Shown: positions 24,397-31,607, counted from the stretch's first letter. The stretch is DNA of 64,000 nucleotides from DATBLE01 sp038248655 (GCA_038248655.1 JBBRXG010000004.1:1-64000); one strand, 5' to 3'. Numbers and translations: made by a program. The notes: generated by a model not told the origin, from the sequence alone.

Positions 24397-24978
24397 ATGA
24401 GCGACGACACCGCGGGCGGGCACGGCGGCTCGGACGGGCTCTGGCGCTGGCTGATCGGCGGCCTCGCCGGCGGCGGCATCCTCCTCGGCCTCTTGATCGG
24501 CGCCTACGCGATCGGCCACCACCGCGGCAAGGAGCACGGCACCCCAGCCTCTCGGGCCGCCGCGCCGGCGACGACGACCGCCCCCGCCACCACCGCTCCG
24601 GCCACCACCGCTCCGACCACCGCCGCTGCGCCGACGACCGCGACGGCAGCCGGCCCGGTGCCGGTCACGCCCGCCCTGGTCGCCCGCGGAAAGGACCTCT
24701 ACAGCGCGGATGGATGCGCCGGCTGCCACTCGCTCACCGGCGCCGCCGGCGCCGGCCCCAGCTTCAAGGGCACCGCCGGCGGCACGGTCACGCTCGCGAC
24801 CGGCCAGACCGTCACCGCCGACGACGCCTACCTCGAGCGCTCGATCGTCGACCCCGACGCCGAGATCGTCAAGGGCTACAACGGCGGGATCATGCCTCCG
24901 GCGATCGCGGGCTTCGATCTCGCCGCCAAGCCCGACGACGTGCGCGCGCTGGTCGCATTCATCAAGTCGCAGAAGTAG
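24397..24978 (+). CDS. Membrane-anchored mono-haem cytochrome c
   Basis: 193 residues. TM anchor at ~18-40 (LIGGLAGGGILLGLLIGAYAI), then a Thr/Ala/Pro-rich flexible linker (~50-85, repeats of APATT), then a class I cytochrome c domain with C107-A-G-C110-H111 haem attachment and the likely axial Met in GGIMPPAIAG. It sits on the outer face and is the obvious electron donor to the CuA subunit. The ATG has AGGAGG upstream and the gene follows subunit I by 4 nt. The size and anchor resemble the cytochrome c of NorC-like or caa3-like systems. Confidence 0.92.
   Translation: MSDDTAGGHGGSDGLWRWLIGGLAGGGILLGLLIGAYAIGHHRGKEHGTPASRAAAPATTTAPATTAPATTAPTTAAAPTTATAAGPVPVTPALVARGKDLYSADGCAGCHSLTGAAGAGPSFKGTAGGTVTLATGQTVTADDAYLERSIVDPDAEIVKGYNGGIMPPAIAGFDLAAKPDDVRALVAFIKSQK
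24542..24655 (+). repeat. Tandem APATT-type linker repeats in the cytochrome c gene
   Basis: Imperfect short repeats built on GCC-ACC-ACC-GCT-CCG encode the Ala-Pro-Thr linker between TM anchor and haem domain. Slippage could change linker length between strains. Confidence 0.6.
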
Positions 24979-24980
24979 AG

Positions 24981-25745
24981 GTGGCCTCCGCGGAGGTCGA
25001 GGAGGACGTCGAGCACGTCGTCGAAGCGATCGCGCGCCGCACGCCCACGATCGTCGAGCTCATGCTTCGCCCTGCCGGCGAGGCGCTCCGGTACGTCCCG
25101 GGCCAGTACGTGCTGCTCGGCGACCTCGACCGCCGGGTGGCGGAGCGCTCCTACTCGATCGCGAACGCGCGCCGGCCGTCGGGGGAGCTGACGCTGCTCG
25201 TGACCGAGGTCGCCGGCGGGGAGACCAGCGGCTGGGTCCATCACCGGCTTCGCGCCGGCGACCATGTGCTCCTCTCCGGACCGTACGGCAGCTTCGTCGC
25301 CGAGCCCGAGTCGAATGCGCCGGCTCTCTACCTCGCCGGCGGCTCGGGACTCGCGCCTGTGCGCGCCCTCGCCGAGGCGGCGGTCGCGAGCGGCACGCCC
25401 GAGCAGCTGACGCTGTTCTTCTCCGGGCGCACCGAGGCCGACCTGATCGACGCCGACCTGTTCGCGCGCTGGGAGCGGGAGCGGGCGGGTTTCCGGTTCC
25501 TGCGCACGCTCACCCGCGCGGACGGCCCGCCGCCGCTCGGCCGGATCCCCGGGCTGCTGCCGGAGCTGCTGCCCGATCTCGGCCCGTACGACGTGTTCGC
25601 GGCCGGCGCGCCCGGCTTCGTCGACCCCTGCGCGGACGCCGCGCGGGCCTGCGGGGCCCGCCCCGGGCATGTGCACACGGAGGCGTTCTTCGCAGAGCCG
25701 AGGCCGTGGCACGGTACCGTCCCGCAGGCAGGCGACTCGCGATGA
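24981..25745 (+). CDS. Ferredoxin reductase-type FAD/NAD(P)-binding oxidoreductase
   Basis: 254 residues. FAD domain ~1-105 with PGQYVLLG and RSYSIAN (the R-x-Y-S flavin motif); NAD(P)-binding domain from ~110 with LYLAGGSGLAPVRALAEAA and FFSGRTEADLIDADLF; ending with AAGAPGFVDPC-like C-terminal motif. No [2Fe-2S] domain is fused, so it needs a separate partner such as a ferredoxin or flavohaem-type acceptor. It starts GTG at 24981, two nt after the cytochrome c stop, and overlaps the next gene by ATGA. It may provide NAD(P)H-linked electrons in the NO-handling block, which is inference. Confidence 0.88.
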   Translation: MASAEVEEDVEHVVEAIARRTPTIVELMLRPAGEALRYVPGQYVLLGDLDRRVAERSYSIANARRPSGELTLLVTEVAGGETSGWVHHRLRAGDHVLLSGPYGSFVAEPESNAPALYLAGGSGLAPVRALAEAAVASGTPEQLTLFFSGRTEADLIDADLFARWERERAGFRFLRTLTRADGPPPLGRIPGLLPELLPDLGPYDVFAAGAPGFVDPCADAARACGARPGHVHTEAFFAEPRPWHGTVPQAGDSR

Positions 25746-26293
25746 GCAAGATCTACACGAAGACGGGCGACGACGGGACGACCGGCCTGCTCTTCGGCGG
25801 TCGCGTCTCCAAGGCCGATGCGCTCGTGGAGGCATACGGTGACGTGGACGAAGCCGTCAGCTCGCTGGGCGTCGCCCGCGCCGCCTGCGGCGACGAGGGG
25901 CTCGCCGCACTGCTACTGCGCCTGCAACGCGGGCTCTTCGTCGCGGCCGCCGACCTCGCCGCCAATCCGCGCCGGCGCGAGCGGCTCGAGCCCGGCAGCT
26001 CCCGCGTCGATCCTGCCCAGGTCGACGAGCTCGAGCAGGAGATCGACCGACTCGTCTCCGAGCAGCCGCTGCGCCCGGTCTTCGTCGTCCCCGGAGCGAA
26101 TCCCGTGTCGGCTGCGCTCGACCTCGCGCGCACCGTTCTGCGGCGGGCCGAGCGGCACGCCGTCCGCGCGGCCGGCGAAGGTCACTCCGTGAGCCCGCAC
26201 GCGATCGCGTATCTGAACCGGCTGAGCGACCTCCTCTACGTGCTCGCGCGATCCGCCGCCGGCGACGGCGAAGAGCCCGTTAGCCACACCTGA
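25742..26293 (+). CDS. Cob(I)alamin adenosyltransferase, PduO type
   Basis: 183 residues. Transfers the adenosyl group of ATP to cob(I)alamin to make coenzyme B12. N-terminal ATP-binding MSKIYTKTGDDGTTGLLFGGRV, then AYGDVDEAVSSLGVARA, FVVPGANPVSAALDLARTVLRRAER and LNRLSDLLYVLAR are all signature motifs (conserved Arg/Asp/Glu residues present). ATG overlaps the reductase stop. A B12 gene at the end of this operon is unexpected; the flavin reductase just upstream might reduce cobalamin for it, an alternative role for that protein. Confidence 0.93.
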   Translation: MSKIYTKTGDDGTTGLLFGGRVSKADALVEAYGDVDEAVSSLGVARAACGDEGLAALLLRLQRGLFVAAADLAANPRRRERLEPGSSRVDPAQVDELEQEIDRLVSEQPLRPVFVVPGANPVSAALDLARTVLRRAERHAVRAAGEGHSVSPHAIAYLNRLSDLLYVLARSAAGDGEEPVSHT

Positions 26294-26298
26294 GGCGG

Positions 26299-26673
26299 CT
26301 ACGGTGCAAGCGCGCGGCGGACCACTTCCTCCGCGTGCGCGGGAACCTCGACGGGGATGCCGAACCGGCGAGCGACGAAGCCTGGGTCCTCGAAGCTGAC
26401 GAGAACCTCGTCGCCGTCCTCACGAACGAGCACCCGGAGCGGCAGCTCGAGCGCGGCCAGCGGGTTCGTGAGCATCGCCGGCGTCCCCACGGACGGGTTG
26501 CCGAAGACGAGCACGGTCGTCGCCGGCAGCTCGAGCCCGTGCTCGCGGGCGGCCGCCCGGTGGTCGATCCGCGCGAAGACGCGAAACCCGATCGCCGCAA
26601 TGGCGAGCTGCAGCCGCTCCAGCGTCTCGGCAAAGGCGTGCGCGCTCGTGCGGGTGACGAGTCCCTCGGTCAT
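26299..26673 (-). CDS. DUF302 domain protein
   Basis: 124 residues. DUF302 fold: HAFAETLERLQLAIAAIGFRVFARIDH..AA, TTVLVFGNPSVGTPAMLTNPLAALELPLRVLVREDG, ending in the L-x-x-x-A family tail. DUF302 proteins are small, dimeric and often found near sulfur, NO or haem genes, function unknown. The ATG at 26673 has no good Shine-Dalgarno, and the same frame is open upstream into the hemerythrin-like fragment, so it might be made as a fusion from the GTG at 26943. Confidence 0.82.
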   Translation of the reverse strand: MTEGLVTRTSAHAFAETLERLQLAIAAIGFRVFARIDHRAAAREHGLELPATTVLVFGNPSVGTPAMLTNPLAALELPLRVLVREDGDEVLVSFEDPGFVARRFGIPVEVPAHAEEVVRRALAP

Positions 26674-26943
26674 CGCAGCATCTTCGCGGGAAACCTGGTC
26701 TGCCTGCTGCCGTCGGGAGCGGTTACGCGTTTGCGCACGTCCAGCCTTCCGGCATGCGTCCGCTCTCGAGGAAGGCTCTGAGCTCCGCGCTAGGTAGATG
26801 TGGCGCCGCAGCGCTGTCATTGCCTGCGTCAGGTACTCGACGCGCCCTCGTTCGCCGCCCGAGGTGATCAGATACGCCTCGATCGCCAGATCGATCTCGT
26901 GATGCTCGCGCTCGAGCGCCGACGCCAGCGTCTGGTCCGCCAC
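26671..26943 (-). pseudogene. Truncated/frameshifted hemerythrin-like domain
   Basis: GTG at 26943 has an excellent AGGAGGA 8 nt upstream. It encodes ADQTLASALEREHHEIDLAI and MTALRRHIYLA, the first His-containing helices of a small hemerythrin. The E-E-x-x-x-F-P helix with further His/Glu ligands should follow but does not. Instead the frame turns into Arg/Ser-rich sequence and runs straight into the DUF302 ATG. Another frame from ~26795 reads AELRAFLESGRMPEGWTCANA and stops, like the true C-terminus of something. A deletion or frameshift has removed the iron site. Confidence 0.6.
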
Positions 26944-26977
26944 TTCGCCTTCCTCCTCGCTACCGGAGCGCGAACGC

Positions 26978-27388
26978 CTACGCCGCCGGCCAGTCGTCGA
27001 GCCGTTCGGCGAAGTCCGGCGGCGTGAGCACGACGAGCGTGCGCGCCTCGACCTCGCCGGCGTTCTCGAGGCGTACTCGCCGGCCGACCGGGATGGTGGC
27101 GACAGCACCAGGCTCGATCTCGATCGCCTGACCGGCATCGCCTGTCTCGACCAGCCGGAACCGTCCGGCGAGCGGCAGGAGCAGGACGGCCGATTCGCCG
27201 TGCTCGTGCTCGGGCATCGCGCCGCCGACCGGCATCGTCACCTCGAGGACGCCCACCGGCGTCGCCTCTGCGGCGCCGACGACGATGCGCACGGCCGGCC
27301 CGCCCGGAAACGGCGCCTGCCTACGCTCGCCCGCCTCGACCTCCCAGCGGCGGACGCCCGTCTCCGAAGACCTCGATACCTGCGCCAT
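26978..27388 (-). CDS. Cupin-domain protein
   Basis: 136 residues. Cupin motif 1 is GGAMPEHEHGESAVLLLPLAG (G-x5-H-x-H-x-E pattern) and motif 2 IEPGAVATIPVGRRVRLEN, though the usual final His is replaced, so the metal may have only three protein ligands. The ATG has TGGAGGTGG upstream. It is transcribed divergently from the AhpD-like gene across a 57-nt AT-rich promoter region. Possibly a sensor or small dioxygenase; not assignable further. Confidence 0.8.
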   Translation of the reverse strand: MAQVSRSSETGVRRWEVEAGERRQAPFPGGPAVRIVVGAAEATPVGVLEVTMPVGGAMPEHEHGESAVLLLPLAGRFRLVETGDAGQAIEIEPGAVATIPVGRRVRLENAGEVEARTLVVLTPPDFAERLDDWPAA

Positions 27389-27418
27389 GGGCCACCTCCA
27401 GGATAATTTTTTACACAG

Positions 27419-27430
27419 TTACTATAGTAA
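27419..27430. promoter_or_regulatory. Palindrome over the -10 box between cupin and AhpD-like genes
   Basis: TTACTATAGTAA, a perfect 12-bp palindrome containing the -10 hexamer TATAGT (27423-27428) for the rightward gene, preceded by an A/T-rich tract. The Shine-Dalgarno AAAAGGAG follows at about 27432. Placement over -10 suggests an operator. Confidence 0.5.
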
Positions 27431-27445
27431 GAAAAGGAGAAGACG

Positions 27446-27922
27446 ATGAGGGTCGACTACCGTAAGGTCTTTCCCGACGCCCTCCAGGCGATGCTCGGCC
27501 TCGAGGACGCCGTCCACGCGAGCACGCTCGAGCCGGAGCTGCTCGAGCTGGTGAAGATGCGAGTCTCGCAGCTGAACCGCTGCGCCTACTGCCTCGACAT
27601 GCACTCGAAGGACGCGCGCGCCCGCGGCGAGAGCGAGCAGCGCCTGCACGTGCTCGCCGCCTGGCGCGAGGCGCCGTTCTACGGCGAGCGAGAGCGGGCC
27701 GCGCTCGCCTGGTGCGAGGCGCTGACGCTGCTGCCCGACAGCGGCGCGCCCGACGACGTCTACGCGGAGATCGCGCGCGCGTTCGACGAGGAGGAGATCG
27801 TCGCGCTCACGCTCGCGATCGTCGCGATCAACGGCTGGAACCGCTTCGCGGTCGGGCTGCGCAGCCCCGTCGGCGACTACGTCTCACCGCACGCGGCCGC
27901 CCGGGAGGAGATAGCGCGATGA
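27446..27922 (+). CDS. Carboxymuconolactone decarboxylase / AhpD-like protein
   Basis: 158 residues. The thiol motif C46-A-Y-C49-x-x-x-H (NRCAYCLDMHSKDARARGE) is the AhpD-family redox site; the six-helix core continues with ERAALAWCEALT and EEEIVALTLAIVAINGWNRFAV. Members act as alkylhydroperoxidases or thiol reductants. The ATG follows AAAAGGAG. It overlaps the next gene by ATGA and is divergent from the cupin. Confidence 0.9.
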   Translation: MRVDYRKVFPDALQAMLGLEDAVHASTLEPELLELVKMRVSQLNRCAYCLDMHSKDARARGESEQRLHVLAAWREAPFYGERERAALAWCEALTLLPDSGAPDDVYAEIARAFDEEEIVALTLAIVAINGWNRFAVGLRSPVGDYVSPHAAAREEIAR

Positions 27923-28416
27923 GAACCGACGGCAGTCTCGTCGGCACCCGCCGGGGTCCGGTCTCTGCGATCCGCCCGCAGCCACGCCGCCGCCACGAGA
28001 ACGAGGTCTGGGTGCACACGCCCACCTCCCCATGGGGATCCCGTCGGCTGCCGCGCACGCTGCTCGCAGGCGATCCGCGGCGCACGCTCTTCCGTAGCCT
28101 GCTGCGGCGCGCCGAGGGCGTCCCGGTCGAGCTCGCCGACGGCAACTCCGGCACCGTGGAGGAGGTCGTCTTCCAGACGCTCGGCTTCGACTTCTGGCCC
28201 GAGGCGCTCGTGGTCTCCACACCGGAGGGGCGGCACCGGGTCTCCACCCGTGCCGTTCTGCGGATCGACGTACGTGAGCCCCGGATCTGGATCGGCGGCG
28301 GGTCAGCGCGACCCGGAGACATCGAGCGCCCGCCGCAGTCGGCGAGGCACGCGCGTATCCCGGAGCGCAGTGGAGACGAAGCAGGCGAGGTAGCGCTCGT
28401 CGGCGCGGACGTGTGA
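27919..28416 (+). CDS. Hypothetical protein with a PRC-barrel-like middle
   Basis: 165 residues, ATG overlapping the AhpD-like stop (ATGA). The N-terminal 55 residues are Arg/Pro-rich and probably disordered. Residues ~65-125 (VPVELADGNSGTVEEVVFQTL..PEALVVSTPEGRHRVSTRAVLRIDV) look like a beta-barrel of PRC or SH3 type. The C-terminus is charged. No membrane segment. I cannot assign a function; coupling with the AhpD-like gene suggests a shared stress role. Confidence 0.65.
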   Translation: MRTDGSLVGTRRGPVSAIRPQPRRRHENEVWVHTPTSPWGSRRLPRTLLAGDPRRTLFRSLLRRAEGVPVELADGNSGTVEEVVFQTLGFDFWPEALVVSTPEGRHRVSTRAVLRIDVREPRIWIGGGSARPGDIERPPQSARHARIPERSGDEAGEVALVGADV

Positions 28417-28508
28417 ACGAGAACTGTCCCTGGCGCGACTTCGAGCAGCAGACCGGCCTGCGCCGTGCCGGCTGGGGTCTGTACATCGACGCCAGCGCCG
28501 GTCTCTGA
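28413..28508 (+). CDS. Possible 31-residue peptide
   Basis: GTG at 28413 overlaps the preceding stop (GTGTGA) and encodes a short peptide starting VNENCPWRDFEQQTG, ending TGA at 28506-28508, six nt before mutM. The overlap pattern resembles that of neighbouring real genes, but the length and lack of a Shine-Dalgarno leave it doubtful; it may be the tail of a lost gene. Confidence 0.3.
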   Translation: MNENCPWRDFEQQTGLRRAGWGLYIDASAGL

Positions 28509-28513
28509 AGCGC

Positions 28514-29392
28514 GTGCCTGAGCTGCCCGAGGTCGAGACGATCAGGCGCGGTCTCACCGCCACGACGCTCGGCCGGCGCGTCGATGGAGTCGACGTCCTC
28601 TGGCCAGGCTCGTTGCCGGCGCCGGACGCGAGGATCGACCGGCTCGTGGTCGGGAACCGGATCGGCGAGGTACGCCGGCGCGGCAAGCTCCTGATCGTCG
28701 ACCTCGACGGCAACGCGCACCTGCTCGTCCATCCGATGATGACCGGTCAGCTCGTCGTCGTCGACGACCGCGGCCGCACGGTCTTCGCAGGCGGCCATCC
28801 CTCGCGCAGCATGCTCGGCCCGATGCCGAACGCGACCACGCGCGTCGTCTTCGAGCTCGATGGCGGGTACCGCGTCTTCTTCAACGACGGGCGCAAGTTC
28901 GGCCGGATCCGGCTCGTCGACGACGGCGGGCTCACGAGCGACCCGTTCCTCGCCCGGCTGGGCCCGGAGCCGCTCGACGACGGATTCACACTCGCCGCCT
29001 TCCGCACCCAGCTCGCCCGCCACGCCAGAGCGGCGACCAAGGCCGTCCTGCTCGACCAGACCGTCGTCGCCGGCATTGGCAACATCTACGCCGACGAGTC
29101 GCTCCACCTCGCAGGCATCCACCCGCGCCGGAAGGCCGGCGGCCTGACCGCCGCGGAGTCACGCCGCCTCTACGAGGCGATCCGGACGACGCTCGGGCTG
29201 GCAATCGAGCACGGCGGCACGAGCTTCGCCGACTACGTCAACGAGGCCCGCGGTCGCGCCGGCTATCTGGCGCATGCGCGCGTCTTCCGCCACCAGGGGC
29301 GTTCTTGCCCCGTCTGCGGCACCACCATCGAGCGGATCCTCGTCGCCGGGCGCGGCACGAACGTCTGTCCGCGCTGCCAACCTCATCGCTGA
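28514..29392 (+). CDS. mutM: Formamidopyrimidine-DNA glycosylase
   Basis: 292 residues. Removes 8-oxoguanine and formamidopyrimidines and nicks the DNA. The N-terminal PELPEVETIRRGL gives the catalytic Pro2 and Glu3; RRRGKLLIVDL holds the conserved Lys; VVAGIGNIYADESLHLAGIHP is the H2TH motif; the C-terminal zinc finger is C-P-V-C..C-P-R-C (RSCPVCGTTIERILVAGRGTNVCPRC). Start is GTG at 28514. Oxidative repair fits the redox context but the gene may simply be housekeeping. Confidence 0.95.
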   Translation: MPELPEVETIRRGLTATTLGRRVDGVDVLWPGSLPAPDARIDRLVVGNRIGEVRRRGKLLIVDLDGNAHLLVHPMMTGQLVVVDDRGRTVFAGGHPSRSMLGPMPNATTRVVFELDGGYRVFFNDGRKFGRIRLVDDGGLTSDPFLARLGPEPLDDGFTLAAFRTQLARHARAATKAVLLDQTVVAGIGNIYADESLHLAGIHPRRKAGGLTAAESRRLYEAIRTTLGLAIEHGGTSFADYVNEARGRAGYLAHARVFRHQGRSCPVCGTTIERILVAGRGTNVCPRCQPHR

Positions 29393-29518
29393 GCGTGCTC
29401 CGCCGTCTGCCGTTCCGCACCGAGCTCGTGCGGGTGGGACGCGAATGGGCAGTGCGTCTTCGGAGGGCCCTGCACCGGTACCGAGCGCGGGACACTGCCC
29501 AGCGCGCCGATGATGTCG

Positions 29519-30232
29519 TCATGCGCCTTCGTGCGCGAGCAGTCGCGGGAAGAGGAGGTTGTTCTCCTCGTGCACGTGCTGGTGCAGATCGAGCTCGAAC
29601 GCCTCGAGCCCCGCAAGCAGCCTGCGATGCGTGCCGCAGTAGGCATTCCCGGTGTCGTAGCCGCCGGCGAGCTCGCGCAGCGCGGCGAGGGCATCCCCGG
29701 TGTTCGCATGCTCGCCCATGTGCTCGTCGATTAGCTCCGCGAGCCGCGGGTCGACCGTATCGCCGGCCGCGAGCGCCCGGGCCGCCGGAAAAACGCTCCG
29801 TTCCTCGCTCTCGAGATGCTCGAGCAGCTCGCGCCCGAGAGTGGAGAAGAGGCGGTCCAGGTCGTGGAGCTCCGCATGCTCCTTGCCGTGGACCCGCACG
29901 ACGGTCGCGAGCAGCTCCGCGATCCGCGGCAGCTCGCGCCGCACCCGGTCGTGATGCGCCGTCACGACGTGGTCGCACAACTCCGGGATCGCGGCGCCGC
30001 GCAGGTCGTGCGGTACGAATCCACGCCCGGGGGGGACTTCGGCGAACTCGGCGAGCACGACTGCGACGGTCTCCGGGTCGAGCCCGCGCTGGCGACATGC
30101 CTCTGCCACCGTCTGGCTCCCGCCGCAGCAGTAGTCGAGCCGAAGCCGTTCCAGCGTCTCCGTCACCATCGGCCGCTCCGCCACCAGCTGGCCGAGCGTC
30201 TGGTCCGGGTCGATCGCCCCTACCGACACCAT
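29519..30232 (-). CDS. RIC/YtfE/ScdA-type iron-sulfur cluster repair di-iron protein
   Basis: 237 residues. Repairs Fe-S clusters damaged by NO or peroxide. N-terminal ScdA domain (DUF542) residues 1-60 with D33-Y-C-C-G-G; C-terminal hemerythrin-like domain from ~75 with the His/Glu ligand set (CDHVVTAHHDRVRRELP, VHGKEHAELHDL, HLESEERSVFP, IDEHMGEH, HQHVHEENNLLFP). ATG 30232 has AGGAGG upstream. Its promoter carries the inverted repeat at 30245-30269, shared with the divergent ferredoxin gene. It is a classical NO-stress gene and supports the NO theme of this block. Confidence 0.95.
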   Translation of the reverse strand: MVSVGAIDPDQTLGQLVAERPMVTETLERLRLDYCCGGSQTVAEACRQRGLDPETVAVVLAEFAEVPPGRGFVPHDLRGAAIPELCDHVVTAHHDRVRRELPRIAELLATVVRVHGKEHAELHDLDRLFSTLGRELLEHLESEERSVFPAARALAAGDTVDPRLAELIDEHMGEHANTGDALAALRELAGGYDTGNAYCGTHRRLLAGLEAFELDLHQHVHEENNLLFPRLLAHEGA

Positions 30233-30244
30233 TTCCTCCTTTTC

Positions 30245-30269
30245 TCTGTTTGACTTAGTGTATAACAGA
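30245..30269. promoter_or_regulatory. Inverted repeat TCTGTT-N13-AACAGA upstream of the RIC gene
   Basis: Six-base arms, 13-nt spacer, 13 nt before the RIC start and covering its probable -10 (TATACA on the minus strand). A near-identical element with the same spacing lies before the ferredoxin gene at 30451-30475. The position over the promoter suggests a repressor site, perhaps for the Fe-S/NO-sensing regulator type encoded at 31.6-32.3 kb. Confidence 0.65.
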
Positions 30270-30450
30270 CCCGAAACCGAAACGGGCGGCGAGGCGTCGA
30301 TGGCCGTGCACACGCCCGGTTGAAAGAGCACTCGCGGAGCGCGTCCTCGGGACGAGACGCCGAGATAGCGCAGCAGCATCCAAGCGCCCCGGCACGTCGA
30401 ACTCGACGATGGTGACGGTTCCTCCCTCGCGTCGTCACGGCGTCGATATA
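30270..30450. other. Interior of the divergent region between RIC and ferredoxin genes
   Basis: About 180 GC-rich bases between the two shared operators. No convincing gene or RNA; short minus-strand frames here lack starts and conserved features. Confidence 0.5.
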
Positions 30451-30475
30451 TCTGTTTAGTATGGTGCCTAACAGT
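30451..30475. promoter_or_regulatory. Inverted repeat TCTGTT-N13-AACAGT upstream of the ferredoxin gene
   Basis: Same half-sites and identical 13-nt spacing as the element at 30245. It lies 31 nt before the TTG start of the ferredoxin gene and includes a -10-like TAGTAT (30457-30462). Confidence 0.65.
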
Positions 30476-30506
30476 CTAACTCCACAGAGGCGGAAAGGGG
30501 CGACCA

Positions 30507-30815
30507 TTGACGTACGTGATCGGGGAATCGTGTATCGACGTGAAGGACCGCTCCTGCGTCGACGTCTGTCCGGTCGACTGCATCCACGAGGTCGGGCGGA
30601 TGCTCGTGATCGACCCGGAGGAGTGCATCGACTGCGGGGCCTGCGAGCCGGAGTGCCCGGTCGAGGCGATCTTCCCCGAGGACGCGCTGCCGGAGAAGTG
30701 GGAGGAGTTCACCCCGATCAACGCCGCCTACCAGGAGGGCGTGGACGCCGTGGACGCCCTCGTCGAGGGCTACTGCGAGCGACACGAGCTGCCCGCGATC
30801 GAGGGGCAGCGCTGA
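30507..30815 (+). CDS. fdxA: Seven-iron ferredoxin (FdxA type)
   Basis: 102 residues. Cysteines C9, C17, C21, C25 (GESCIDVKDRSCVDVCPVDC) form the 3Fe-4S-side pattern and C40-x2-C43-x2-C46-x3-C50 (CIDCGACEPECP) the 4Fe-4S side, as in actinobacterial FdxA. It carries electrons at low potential. Mycobacterial fdxA is NO/hypoxia-induced, which fits the shared operator. TTG start at 30507 with AAAGGGG six nt upstream. The Rieske gene follows with overlap. Confidence 0.93.
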   Translation: MTYVIGESCIDVKDRSCVDVCPVDCIHEVGRMLVIDPEECIDCGACEPECPVEAIFPEDALPEKWEEFTPINAAYQEGVDAVDALVEGYCERHELPAIEGQR

Positions 30816-31132
30816 GGCGCCGGCTCGACGTCTGCGCGCTCGCCGAGCTGCCGGAGGGGACGGGGCGGATCGCGCGCGACGGCGCGCTCGAGATCGGGGT
30901 CTACAACCTCGGCGGCGAGCTGTACGCGATCGAGGACCGCTGCTCGCACGACGACGGCCCGCTCGCCGAGGGCGAGCTGGACGCCGAGGCCGGGGTCGCC
31001 GTCTGTCCGCGCCACGGTGCCCGGATCGACATCCGCAGCGGTCGCGCGCTCACGCTCCCGGCCGTCCTGCCCGTCTCGACCTACCCGGTCCAGGTCGAGG
31101 AGGGGCGCGTCGTCGTCGAGCTCGACTCGTGA
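30812..31132 (+). CDS. Rieske [2Fe-2S] ferredoxin-like protein
   Basis: About 106 residues. Rieske ligands are complete: C-S-H (EDRCSHDDGPLAEG) and C-P-R-H (VAVCPRHGARIDI). It resembles free-standing NirD/Rieske ferredoxins that pass electrons to oxygenases or nitrite reductase. No ATG or GTG opens the frame near the domain; a CTG at 30812 overlapping the ferredoxin TGA, with GAGGGG upstream, is the best start. The gene overlaps the next by GTGA. Soluble, no TM anchor. Confidence 0.85.
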   Translation: MRRRLDVCALAELPEGTGRIARDGALEIGVYNLGGELYAIEDRCSHDDGPLAEGELDAEAGVAVCPRHGARIDIRSGRALTLPAVLPVSTYPVQVEEGRVVVELDS

Positions 31133-31431
31133 GCGAGCCGGCGTCTCCCGCACCAACGCTCGAGCCGCTTGCACGCCTGTTCGACCGTGCCGTGCGCGCG
31201 CTCGGCGACGCGGGCGAGGCGGACGCCGCCTGCCGGCTCGCCGCCGAGGCGTGGTGGCTGCTGCGCGAGCCCTGCCCTGCGGCGGCGCGCCGGCTGAACG
31301 CTACCCTCCACCGCCTCACCGTTCATCCCCCGCAAGCAGCCTCGACGCACACGAAAGGAGAACGATGTCCACCAGCGCAGACGCGATCCTCGACGTCCGC
31401 AGCGAGCCGCCGTCCCGCCGGCACGAGCTGA
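31129..31431 (+). CDS. Small Ala-rich hypothetical protein
   Basis: 100 residues from GTG overlapping the Rieske stop (GTGA). Residues 1-65 are helical and Ala/Leu/Arg-rich (LARLFDRAVRALGDAGEADAACRLAAEAWWLLRE, RLNATLHRLT), which looks like a genuine helical bundle fragment seen beside DUF2249 genes. The last ~25 residues overlap the start of the next gene and are low complexity. Function unknown. Confidence 0.6.
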   Translation: MSEPASPAPTLEPLARLFDRAVRALGDAGEADAACRLAAEAWWLLREPCPAAARRLNATLHRLTVHPPQAASTHTKGERCPPAQTRSSTSAASRRPAGTS

Positions 31432-31607
31432 TCTTTGACACCTACCACGACCTCGGGCTGGGGCAGGGATTCGTGCTCGTCAACGACCACGACCCGAAGC
31501 CGCTCTGGTACCAGTTCGAGGCCGAGCATGCAGGCGCCTACAGCTGGGACTACCTCGAGCAGGGCCCCGAGGTGTGGCGGGTGCGGATCGGCCGGCCCGG
31601 ACGCTAG
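31365..31607 (+). CDS. DUF2249 domain protein
   Basis: 80 residues. DUF2249 is a TusA-like small alpha/beta fold; the marks are ILDVRSEPPSRRHELIFDTYHDLGLGQGFVLVNDHDPKPLWYQFEAE and W-x-Y-L-E-Q-G-P-E-V-W-R-V-R-I. It lacks the TusA cysteine. DUF2249 proteins frequently accompany hemerythrins, Crp regulators and denitrification genes. The ATG follows GAAAGGAGAACG. Likely last gene of the fdxA-Rieske operon. Confidence 0.9.
   Translation: MSTSADAILDVRSEPPSRRHELIFDTYHDLGLGQGFVLVNDHDPKPLWYQFEAEHAGAYSWDYLEQGPEVWRVRIGRPGR

Noticed and set aside
22254..24479. Antisense frame of 741 codons opposite heme-copper subunit I
   Set aside because: His/Asp/Gln/Arg-rich complement of hydrophobic codons; no independent evidence.
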